Positions 26,371 to 32,665 of a stretch of 32,665 nt of DNA are shown here, one piece after another; the first letter of the stretch is position 1, and each line of letters opens with the position of its first letter. Both the position numbers and the translations under genes were made by a program. The notes beneath the pieces were generated by a model, which made no database searches, had not been told where the DNA came from, and was given only the letters and a program-made list of their open reading frames with translations. Source of the DNA: Polaromonas sp. (lineage in GTDB: Bacteria; Pseudomonadota; Gammaproteobacteria; Burkholderiales; Burkholderiaceae_C); contig PNML01000031.1 in the NCBI GenBank assembly GCA_013823635.1, positions 1 through 32,665 of the forward strand. Reading direction: 5' to 3'.

Positions 26371-29220
26371 ATGCACAGTCGCCACTCGCCATGGGGGTTT
26401 TTGCCCGGCTCTGCCACCGGTCAATTGGCAGTTGCCGTGGCACGCGCATCGTTGCGCGTCAGGGCGGGGCAGTCCATCGCCGCCAAGTGGGTGGTGTGGG
26501 CGGTCTGCGCCTTCACCGCCTTTGCCCTCAAGGAAGAGCTGCCGCCAGCGGTGCTGGCCGCCTGGGCCTTGCCCGTGATGCTCATGGCCGAGGTGAACTG
26601 GCGCACCTGCCGTCGCGTCATGCAAGGACTGGACGATGCCGACAGCACGGGCCTGCGCCAGCGCCAGGTCACCATGTGGTGGATGACGGTGCTCAACCAG
26701 TGTGCGATGGCCTCCACCGTCTGGTGGTTCGGCTCCGCGGGCGACATCGGGCTGGCGGCCATTGGCACGTCGTTGCAGCTGATTTACCTCGGGGCGGCCA
26801 TGATCAATGCCAGCACCCACCCCGGCACCTTTGTGGCGGGTGCCTGGATCAACATGCTGTCGGCCACGGCCTACTGGGCCACCCACGGCACCATCAGCCT
26901 GCCACTGTCGCTGGCCTTGCTGGGCGTGGGCCTGATGCTGACCAAGCTGTCCCTGCAGATGGCGGCCAGCTTCGAGGACTCACTGCGCATGCGCTTCGAA
27001 AACCAGGACCTGCTGCGGCAGCTGGAAGACGAAAAGCGCGTGGCGGAAGAGGCCACGCGCTTCAAATCCGAATTCCTGTCCAACATCAGCCACGAGATCC
27101 GCACGCCCGTCAGCGCCATCATGGGCATGAGCTACCTGGCGGGCAAATCCGACCTGAACCCCAAGCAGCGCGACTACCTGCAGGTGATCCAGCAGTGCAG
27201 CCAGCACCTGCACGGGCTGATCAACCAGGTGCTGGACTTTTCCAAGGTGGAAGCCAGCATGCTGACACTGGAGCGCGCCGAATTCAGCCTGAAGGCGGTG
27301 CTGGACAACGTGCAGGCCATCAATGCCGATGCGGCCGCCGCCAAGGGCCTGGTGCTGGGCATGCAGGTGGCACCTTCCACGCCCGAACGGCTCGTGGGCG
27401 ACTCATTGCGTCTGACCGAAATCCTGGTGAATTTTGTCAGCAACGCCATCAAATTCACCGACCATGGGCAGGTGCAGCTGGACATCGAACACCTGTCCCC
27501 ACCCGGCGAACGCACCTGCCTCAAGTTCAGCGTGCGCGACACCGGCATTGGCCTGACGCCGGAACAAATGGGCAAGCTGTTCCAGAGTTTCACCCAGGCC
27601 GACACCTCCACCACGCGCAAGTACGGCGGCACCGGCCTGGGACTGGCCATTTCCAAAAAATTGGCTGAGCTGATGGGGGGCGACGTGGGCGCCTCCAGTG
27701 ACCCTGGCGTGGGTTCGGTGTTCTGGTGCACCGCCTGGTTCGACCTGCCTGACAACGCTGGCACGGCCAAGCCCGACAGCGAGGAAGACGACGGCAACTC
27801 CCCCTGGGCCAACAGCCTGCCGCCCCCGGCGACAGACGGCGCCCCGGACGCCGCACCTGCGCGGCCCGACGACGGCAGCCCCGCCGCCCAGGCCTGCCAG
27901 CGCCTGTCCTGGCTGGCGGCCACCGATGACCCGACGGCCCTGGGGCTGCTGGAGTCGCAAGCCAGCGCGCTGCAAGCGCAGCTGGGCCTGCACTTCATGC
28001 GCGTGGCCCATGCCCTGCACCGCTACCAGTTGCCCCGGGCCCACCAGCTGCTGTGCGATGCGGGCTACGGTGGCCTGGCGCCGCCCGGCGACACGGGAAC
28101 CCCACCGGACCGTCGCAAGCGGCACTGCGTGCTGGTGGTGGATGACACCCCCGTCAACCTCACCCTGATGGTGGACCTGCTCAAGGACGACTACTGCGTG
28201 CGGGTGGCCGCCTCGGGCCAACGGGCACTGGCCATTGCCGCAGGCCCCACCCCCCCTGACCTGATCCTGCTCGACGTGATGATGCCCGAGCAAGATGGCT
28301 ACGAGGTCATCCAGCGGCTCAAGGCCGACCCGGCCACCGCCGACATCCCGGTGATTTTCCTGACCGCCAAGAGCCAGATGGAAGACGAGGAACGCGGACT
28401 GAAAATGGGCGCACTCGACTTCATCGCCAAGCCCATCAGCCCGCCCATCGTGCTCACCCGCGTGCGCACCCAGCTGGCGCTCAAGGCCGCGCGCGACTTC
28501 CTGGTGGACAAGGCGCACTACCTGGAAAACGAGGTGCAGCGCCGCACCGCCGAGGTCAAGGACATCCAGGAAGTCACCATCCTCACCATGGCCTCGCTGG
28601 CCGAAACCCGCGACAACGAAACCGGCCAGCACATCATCCGCACCCAGCACTATGTGCGTCTGCTGGCGCGCGAGCTGCAAACCCACCCCCGCTTTGCCGA
28701 CTACCTGAGTGACGCGCAGATTGAGCTGCTGTTCAAGTCGGCCCCGCTGCACGACATTGGCAAGGTCGGCATCCCCGACCGCATTTTGCTCAAGCCCGGT
28801 CGCCTGGATGCCGATGAAATGGCCATCATGATGACCCACACCACCATCGGGCGCGACACCATCGAGGCCGCCGAGCGCCGCCTGGGCCACGAGGTGCCAT
28901 TCCTGGTGTGCGCCAAACAGATCGCCCACTCCCACCAGGAAAAGTGGGACGGCAGCGGCTACCCCCAGGCACTGAAAGGCGACGACATCCCCATTGCCGC
29001 CCGCCTCATGGCCGTGGCCGATGTGTACGACGCGCTCATCAGCCGCCGCGTGTACAAGCCGCCTTTCCCCCATGCCCAGGCGGTGGAGATGATCCAAGCC
29101 GGGCAAGGCAGTCACTTCGACCCCGACGTGGTGGCCGCCTTCGCCCGCATCCACGAGTCCTTCCGGCAGGTGGCGCTGGCGCACGCCGATGCGCCTGACG
29201 AGCACACCCCGTCTCACTGA
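26371..29220 (+). CDS. Membrane histidine kinase fused to receiver and HD-GYP domains
   Basis: A 949-residue single-chain signalling protein. Residues about 38-200 hold about five or six hydrophobic helices. A short coiled coil leads to HisKA with phospho-His241 in NISHEIRTP, then HATPase with N-box NFVSNAIKF (354-362), DTGIGL (390-395) and GGTGLGL (419-425). A Pro/Asp-rich linker and a short helical region (about 505-570) follow. The receiver has Asp591/592, phospho-Asp635 and Lys687. The HD-GYP domain (about 735-940) has His794-Asp795 and [12 protein letters not shown] ending at 865. RpfC and RpfG supply equivalent functions as separate proteins. The stop codon abuts a likely operon partner, a LuxR-type regulator 66 bp on. 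Its start is 41 bp from the divergent giant enzyme gene. Confidence 0.95.
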   Translation: MHSRHSPWGFLPGSATGQLAVAVARASLRVRAGQSIAAKWVVWAVCAFTAFALKEELPPAVLAAWALPVMLMAEVNWRTCRRVMQGLDDADSTGLRQRQVTMWWMTVLNQCAMASTVWWFGSAGDIGLAAIGTSLQLIYLGAAMINASTHPGTFVAGAWINMLSATAYWATHGTISLPLSLALLGVGLMLTKLSLQMAASFEDSLRMRFENQDLLRQLEDEKRVAEEATRFKSEFLSNISHEIRTPVSAIMGMSYLAGKSDLNPKQRDYLQVIQQCSQHLHGLINQVLDFSKVEASMLTLERAEFSLKAVLDNVQAINADAAAAKGLVLGMQVAPSTPERLVGDSLRLTEILVNFVSNAIKFTDHGQVQLDIEHLSPPGERTCLKFSVRDTGIGLTPEQMGKLFQSFTQADTSTTRKYGGTGLGLAISKKLAELMGGDVGASSDPGVGSVFWCTAWFDLPDNAGTAKPDSEEDDGNSPWANSLPPPATDGAPDAAPARPDDGSPAAQACQRLSWLAATDDPTALGLLESQASALQAQLGLHFMRVAHALHRYQLPRAHQLLCDAGYGGLAPPGDTGTPPDRRKRHCVLVVDDTPVNLTLMVDLLKDDYCVRVAASGQRALAIAAGPTPPDLILLDVMMPEQDGYEVIQRLKADPATADIPVIFLTAKSQMEDEERGLKMGALDFIAKPISPPIVLTRVRTQLALKAARDFLVDKAHYLENEVQRRTAEVKDIQEVTILTMASLAETRDNETGQHIIRTQHYVRLLARELQTHPRFADYLSDAQIELLFKSAPLHDIGKVGIPDRILLKPGRLDADEMAIMMTHTTIGRDTIEAAERRLGHEVPFLVCAKQIAHSHQEKWDGSGYPQALKGDDIPIAARLMAVADVYDALISRRVYKPPFPHAQAVEMIQAGQGSHFDPDVVAAFARIHESFRQVALAHADAPDEHTPSH

Positions 29221-29286
29221 CGGACGTCAAAGCGCGCACCAGAACGCCTCACTACACTGCATCTTTCCACACAGTTGCCCTGACCC

Positions 29287-29973
29287 ATGCGCGCCCTGCT
29301 GATTGACGACCACCTCATGTTCTCGCAAAGCCTGCGGTTTTTGCTGGAGGACTTGGACCCCGGGTTGACCTGCGAAAGCGCCGGCACCATTGCCGACGCG
29401 GTGGCCCGGCCAGGGCCGTTCGACTTCATCCTGCTCGACTACAGCCTGCCCGACAGCCACGGCACTTCAGGGCTCACACGCGTGCTCGAGGCCCACGACG
29501 AGGCCACGGTGGTCATGCTCTCGGGTGATCTGCGTGCCGGGCTGGTGCACGAACTGGTGGAGGCCGGTGCAGCCGGTTTTGTGCCCAAATCATCCGACAT
29601 GGACACCCTGCTGCTGGCCCTGCGCACCATGCTGGCCGGTGGCGTCTACCTGCCACCGTACGCGCTGAACGACGCCAACGGGCAGGCGGCTGCGCCCTTT
29701 GTGCCGTCACGGCGCGCCACCGACAAGCCGTCCGAAGTGGTGCCGCTGCTGTCACCCCGCCAACTGGAATGCCTGCTGAAACTGGTGCAAGGCAAACCCA
29801 ACAAGGCCATCGCCCGCGAGCTGGACCTGGGCGAGAGCACCGTCAAGACCCACCTCGCGGCGGCCTTCAAGACCCTGGGGGTCAACAACCGGGCCGAGGC
29901 GGTGTTCAAGGCGGCGGCGCTGGGCCTGCTGCCGCCACCGGCCAGCCCACCCGGCATGGGCGTCGCCGCCTGA
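29287..29973 (+). CDS. NarL/LuxR-type response regulator
   Basis: A 228-residue two-component response regulator. The receiver (about 1-120) has the acidic pair Asp7-Asp8, phospho-acceptor Asp51 in FILLDYSLPD, and Lys101 in FVPKSS. After a linker, a LuxR-type helix-turn-helix (about 153-215) starts with LSPRQLECLLKLVQG and includes NKAIARELDLGESTVKTHL. It probably binds DNA as a dimer on phosphorylation. It lies 66 bp downstream of the kinase/HD-GYP fusion in the same direction, so that kinase is the natural phosphate donor. Its stop is 32 bp from the convergent acetoacetyl-CoA synthetase stop; no clear terminator is present between them. Confidence 0.95.
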   Translation: MRALLIDDHLMFSQSLRFLLEDLDPGLTCESAGTIADAVARPGPFDFILLDYSLPDSHGTSGLTRVLEAHDEATVVMLSGDLRAGLVHELVEAGAAGFVPKSSDMDTLLLALRTMLAGGVYLPPYALNDANGQAAAPFVPSRRATDKPSEVVPLLSPRQLECLLKLVQGKPNKAIARELDLGESTVKTHLAAAFKTLGVNNRAEAVFKAAALGLLPPPASPPGMGVAA

Positions 29974-30005
29974 GGCCGCGCTGCCCTGCTGGGCCAGGCC
30001 CCAAC

Positions 30006-32060
30006 TCAACCCGCCTGGTGCGCCTGCCGGTCGCGGGCGAAGGCCAGGTACCAGTCCAGGCAAGCCGGGTTGGCCATGGCGTCGCGGTTGAGCACTTTCT
30101 CCGCTGGCTGACCCAGCAGCAGTTTTTTGATGGGCAGCTCCTGCTTCTTGCCCGACAGCGTGCGAGGCACCTCGGCCACCTGGTGAATGGCGTCGGGCAC
30201 AAAACGCGGTGACAGCGCGGTTTTGATGGCCTGCTGGATGCGTGCCTTCAGTGGCTCGTCCAGCGCCACGCCCGGGCGCAGCACCACGAACAGCGGCATG
30301 TGGCTGGGGCGGCCCAGGTACTCCAGGTCCACCACCAGGCTGTCGAGCACCTCGGGCAGGGCTTCGACGGCGCGGTAAATCTCGCTGGTGCCCATGCGCA
30401 GGCCGTGGCGGTTGATGGTGGCATCGCTGCGGCCGTAAATGACGCACTGGCCATAGACCCCCACCTGCAGCCAGTCGCCGTGGTGCCAGGCGGCGCTGCG
30501 CTGGCCCGCTGCGTCGGTGAAGTAGCTGGCCAGGTAGCGGCGCTGGTCCACATCGCCCCACAGGTACAGCGGCATGGACGGAATGGGTTGCACGCACACC
30601 AGCTCGCCCACGTCACCCACCACGGGTTGGCCCTGCTCGTTCCAGGCCTCGACCGCGCAGCCCAGCAAGCGGCACTGCATCTGGCCCGGCACCTGCGGCA
30701 ATTCGCGGTGGCCGCCGATGAACGCGCCGCAAAAATCGGTCCCCCCAGAAATGTTGCACCACCAGATGTCAGGTGTGCCAAGCAGGCGGAACTGCTCGGT
30801 GCCCCAGCATTGCACGTCTTCGGCCAGGGGGGAGCCGGTGCTGCCCAGGGCGCGGATGCGGGTCAGGTCGTGGCCAGCGGCTTGCAGGGCGGGCAGGTCG
30901 ACGCCGGCTTTCATGCAGTTGGCGTAAAAGGCGGCGCCCGCGCCGAACCAGGTCACGCCGTGGCGGGCGGCAAAGCGCCACAGGGTGGTCCAGTCGGGTG
31001 TGTCGCGGCTGCCGCCGGGGCTGCCGTCGAACAGCACGATGGTGGTGCCGCCCGCCAACCCGGCCAACTGGGCGTTCCACATCACCCAGCCGGTGGAGCT
31101 GTACCAGTGAAAGCGCTCGCCCCAGTTGTTGGCGTCGGTGCTGCAACCAATGTCGTTGTGCAGGCACTTGAGCGCCATCAGCGTCATGAGAATGCCGCCG
31201 TGCCCGTGCACGATGGGCTTGGGCAAGCCGGTGGTGCCGCTGGAGTACACCACCCACAGCGGGTGGTCAAACGGCAGCCACTCAGGCTCAAATTTGGCAT
31301 TTTTTAGGCCTGCAGCGCCTGTCCAATATACTACATCAGCTACTTTTTCAGAAGCATGGGGTGTGGCCAACACCACCACAGCGGTCACACTGGGCAAGGC
31401 ATCGCGCAACGCCTGCACCACACCCGAGCGGTCCATGGCCCTGCCCGCATGGAACACCCCATCGGCGGCAATCAGCACCTTGGGTTCGATTTGTTTGAAG
31501 CGGTCGAGCACGGCGGGGGTGCCCATGTCGGGTGCGCACACGCTCCACACCGCGCCCAGGCTGGCGCAGGCCAGAAAGGCGACGATGGTTTCGGGCACGT
31601 TGGGCAGGTAGGCGGCCACGCGGTCACCGCGCTGCACGCCCAGGCCCCGCAGCGTGAGGGCCACCGAGGCCACCTGGCGGCGCAACTCTGGCCAGCTCAG
31701 CTCGCGCGCCTGGCCTTGCTCGTTGTCGCTGACGATGGCGGGAAAGCCCGCCGCATGGGCGGCATCGGCGTGGCGCAGCACCTGCTGGGCGTAGCTGACC
31801 TGCGCGCCCTCGAACCACCGGCAGTCGGGCATGGGCCCGCCTTGCAGCACGGCGCTGTGCGGCGTGGGCGACTGCATCTCAAAATAGTCCCAAATGCTTT
31901 GCCAGAACGCGCTCAGGTCGGTGGTGGACCAGCGCCACAGGGCGTCGTAGCTGTCGAAATGCAGGCCCCGGTGCTCGGCCAGCCACTCCTGGTACAGCCG
32001 GATGCGTGGGATGAAGGGCGGGGTGGTGGGCAAAGCGGAACGGACGGGGGCAACGGTCAT
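30006..32060 (-). CDS. aacS: Acetoacetyl-CoA synthetase (acetoacetate--CoA ligase)
   Basis: A 684-residue ANL-superfamily adenylate-forming enzyme that makes acetoacetyl-CoA from acetoacetate, ATP and CoA. The AMP-binding loop is YSSGTTGLPKP (272-282), adenylate contacts are around NISGGTDFCG (436-445), and the catalytic lysine is Lys638 in RTLSGKK. The N-terminal LYQEWLAEHRGLHFDSYDALWRW pattern and the length fit AacS rather than acetyl-CoA synthetase. The frame is open upstream to 32252, but similarity starts at the ATG at 32058-32060; no strong Shine-Dalgarno sequence precedes it. Residues about 236-257 are encoded by an AT-rich stretch resembling the interspersed repeat of this window. 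It fits ketone-body or polyhydroxybutyrate use. Confidence 0.95.
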   Translation of the reverse strand: MTVAPVRSALPTTPPFIPRIRLYQEWLAEHRGLHFDSYDALWRWSTTDLSAFWQSIWDYFEMQSPTPHSAVLQGGPMPDCRWFEGAQVSYAQQVLRHADAAHAAGFPAIVSDNEQGQARELSWPELRRQVASVALTLRGLGVQRGDRVAAYLPNVPETIVAFLACASLGAVWSVCAPDMGTPAVLDRFKQIEPKVLIAADGVFHAGRAMDRSGVVQALRDALPSVTAVVVLATPHASEKVADVVYWTGAAGLKNAKFEPEWLPFDHPLWVVYSSGTTGLPKPIVHGHGGILMTLMALKCLHNDIGCSTDANNWGERFHWYSSTGWVMWNAQLAGLAGGTTIVLFDGSPGGSRDTPDWTTLWRFAARHGVTWFGAGAAFYANCMKAGVDLPALQAAGHDLTRIRALGSTGSPLAEDVQCWGTEQFRLLGTPDIWWCNISGGTDFCGAFIGGHRELPQVPGQMQCRLLGCAVEAWNEQGQPVVGDVGELVCVQPIPSMPLYLWGDVDQRRYLASYFTDAAGQRSAAWHHGDWLQVGVYGQCVIYGRSDATINRHGLRMGTSEIYRAVEALPEVLDSLVVDLEYLGRPSHMPLFVVLRPGVALDEPLKARIQQAIKTALSPRFVPDAIHQVAEVPRTLSGKKQELPIKKLLLGQPAEKVLNRDAMANPACLDWYLAFARDRQAHQAG
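31290..31350 (-). repeat. Diverged AT-rich repeat copy lying in frame inside aacS
   Basis: On the minus strand this reads GTAGCTGATGTAG, then TTGGACAGGCGCTGCAGGC and an A-run into ATGCC. It lines up by eye with the copy at 14714-14770 (ATAGC, CTGGAAAGCGCTACAGGC, A/T run) and with copy 1 (AGCGCT, then AAAAATGCC). It is much richer in A+T than the rest of aacS and encodes about 21 residues between VVVLATPHA and the conserved LPFDHPLW segment without breaking the frame. Confidence 0.45.
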
Positions 32061-32176
32061 GGGGACAAGCGAAGGAAGGGGGACAGGGGCCGATCGACAG
32101 CCAACCAGTCTGCCAGCGCCCCCCGTGCGCGACAAGCGGGTCAACCCCGCCGCGCCCGGCGCACCTGACGCGCACA

Positions 32177-32195
32177 CGACAGCCGACAGCTGTCG
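32177..32195. promoter_or_regulatory. Palindrome with extra half-site between aacS and the permease gene
   Basis: CGACAGCTGTCG (32184-32195) is a perfect 12-bp palindrome. It is preceded directly by another CGACAGC (32177-32183) as a tandem direct repeat. It lies 74 bp upstream of the permease ATG and 123 bp upstream of the divergent aacS start. It is a good shape for a repressor operator, but no known consensus was matched. Confidence 0.4.
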
Positions 32196-32269
32196 CGAAG
32201 CTGACACGCCTTGCCCGCTGGGGGCGGGCACGCGCAGAATGCCGCACACCATTTTTCGAGGAGTTGTTC

Positions 32270-32665
32270 ATGGGTTTTTTCAACTGGACGGAAAAGTCCG
32301 AAACGGCGCTGGCCGCTGGCGGCGTCATCGGGCCGGACGAGCGCCTGCCCTGGGGGGCCACCACCGTCATGGGGGTGCAGCACCTGATCGCCATGTTCGG
32401 TGCCACGGTGCTGGCACCCATCCTGATGGGGTTCGATGCCAACGTGGCCGTGCTGATGAGCGGCGTGGGCACGCTGATTTTCTTTGTCTTCACCGGCGGC
32501 AAGGTGCCCAGCTACCTGGGCTCCAGCTTTGCCTTCATTGGGGTGGTCATGGCCGCCAGCGGCTACACCGGGCCCGGGCCCAATGCCAACCTGGGCGTGG
32601 CGCTGGGCGGCATCGTGGCCTGCGGGTTGCTGTACACACTCATTGGCGCGGTGGTGCACGCCACC
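32270..32665 (+). CDS. NCS2-family nucleobase permease, N-terminal 132 residues (runs off right edge)
   Basis: The start of a nucleobase:cation symporter-2 (uracil/xanthine permease) of the UraA/RutG type. After a short cytoplasmic lead with DERLPWGATTVMGVQHLIAMFGATVLAP, which is the family's first conserved helix, membrane segments continue (VLMSGVGTLIFFVFTGGKVP, YLGSSFAFIGVVMAAS). The SSFAFIG segment matches the conserved substrate-site region. A strong GAGGAG Shine-Dalgarno sequence lies 7 bp before the ATG at 32270. About 300 more residues are expected beyond the window. Uracil is the most likely substrate, but xanthine or uric acid cannot be excluded from the N-terminus alone. Confidence 0.93.
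   Translation, partial: MGFFNWTEKSETALAAGGVIGPDERLPWGATTVMGVQHLIAMFGATVLAPILMGFDANVAVLMSGVGTLIFFVFTGGKVPSYLGSSFAFIGVVMAASGYTGPGPNANLGVALGGIVACGLLYTLIGAVVHAT

Noticed and set aside
24104-26578. 824-codon and other long plus-strand frames opposite the giant fusion gene
   Set aside because: The translation is repetitive Gly/His/Arg/Gln-rich without domains and overlaps well-supported genes on both strands.
28923-28955. Loss of an HD-GYP metal ligand (SHQE instead of HHE) in the kinase fusion
   Set aside because: As I recall, the [12 protein letters not shown] form is common in RpfG-like HD-GYP proteins, so it is not evidence of inactivity.

Overview
The window is GC-rich, gene-dense DNA with the look of a betaproteobacterium of the order Burkholderiales, probably family Comamonadaceae. 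This rests on codon usage, on the style of the proteins (a GTP-dependent PckG, an ArgP-type LysR regulator next to a DadA-like dehydrogenase, DUF3391 HD-GYP proteins), and on an AT-rich interspersed repeat containing an AGCGCT core that I recall from that family. No tRNA, rRNA, CRISPR array, insertion sequence or prophage is visible. Two genes are cut by the window edges: fadH on the left and a nucleobase permease on the right.

Left third (1-7,400): fadH (partial), a two-CBS-domain protein, a small rhodanese, recQ, a 47-residue membrane protein under a candidate FNR/ANR box and followed by a clear terminator, a 420-bp intergenic stretch with a repeat copy and inverted repeats, pckG with its terminator, and a small membrane protein on the other strand.

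Middle (7,400-16,400): a universal stress protein and a DUF3391/HD-GYP c-di-GMP phosphodiesterase head the plus strand. A minus-strand run follows: an ArgP-like LysR regulator, a branched-chain-amino-acid-type binding protein and a Tat-exported PhoD phosphatase. A DadA-like dehydrogenase diverges from the regulator. Next are a secreted M14 zinc carboxypeptidase and a flavin reductase.

Signalling block (16,361-29,973): reading leftwards on the minus strand are an 1,892-residue three-module enzyme (GMC/cholesterol-oxidase-like flavoenzyme, alpha/beta hydrolase with a Cys nucleophile motif, PhoD-like metallophosphatase), a 1,073-residue membrane HAMP-PAS-GGDEF-EAL protein, and an HDOD protein. 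Diverging only 41 bp away is a single 949-residue protein joining a membrane histidine kinase, a receiver and an HD-GYP domain, followed by a NarL/LuxR-type response regulator. The giant enzyme and the one-protein kinase/c-di-GMP phosphodiesterase are the most unusual objects here, and their shared intergenic gap suggests linked control.

Right end (30,006-32,665): acetoacetyl-CoA synthetase on the minus strand, carrying what looks like an in-frame copy of the AT-rich repeat, then a palindrome-bearing divergent promoter region and the start of an NCS2 nucleobase permease. With fadH and pckG, the synthetase fits growth on fatty acids or polyhydroxybutyrate with gluconeogenesis, but these genes are not in one operon.
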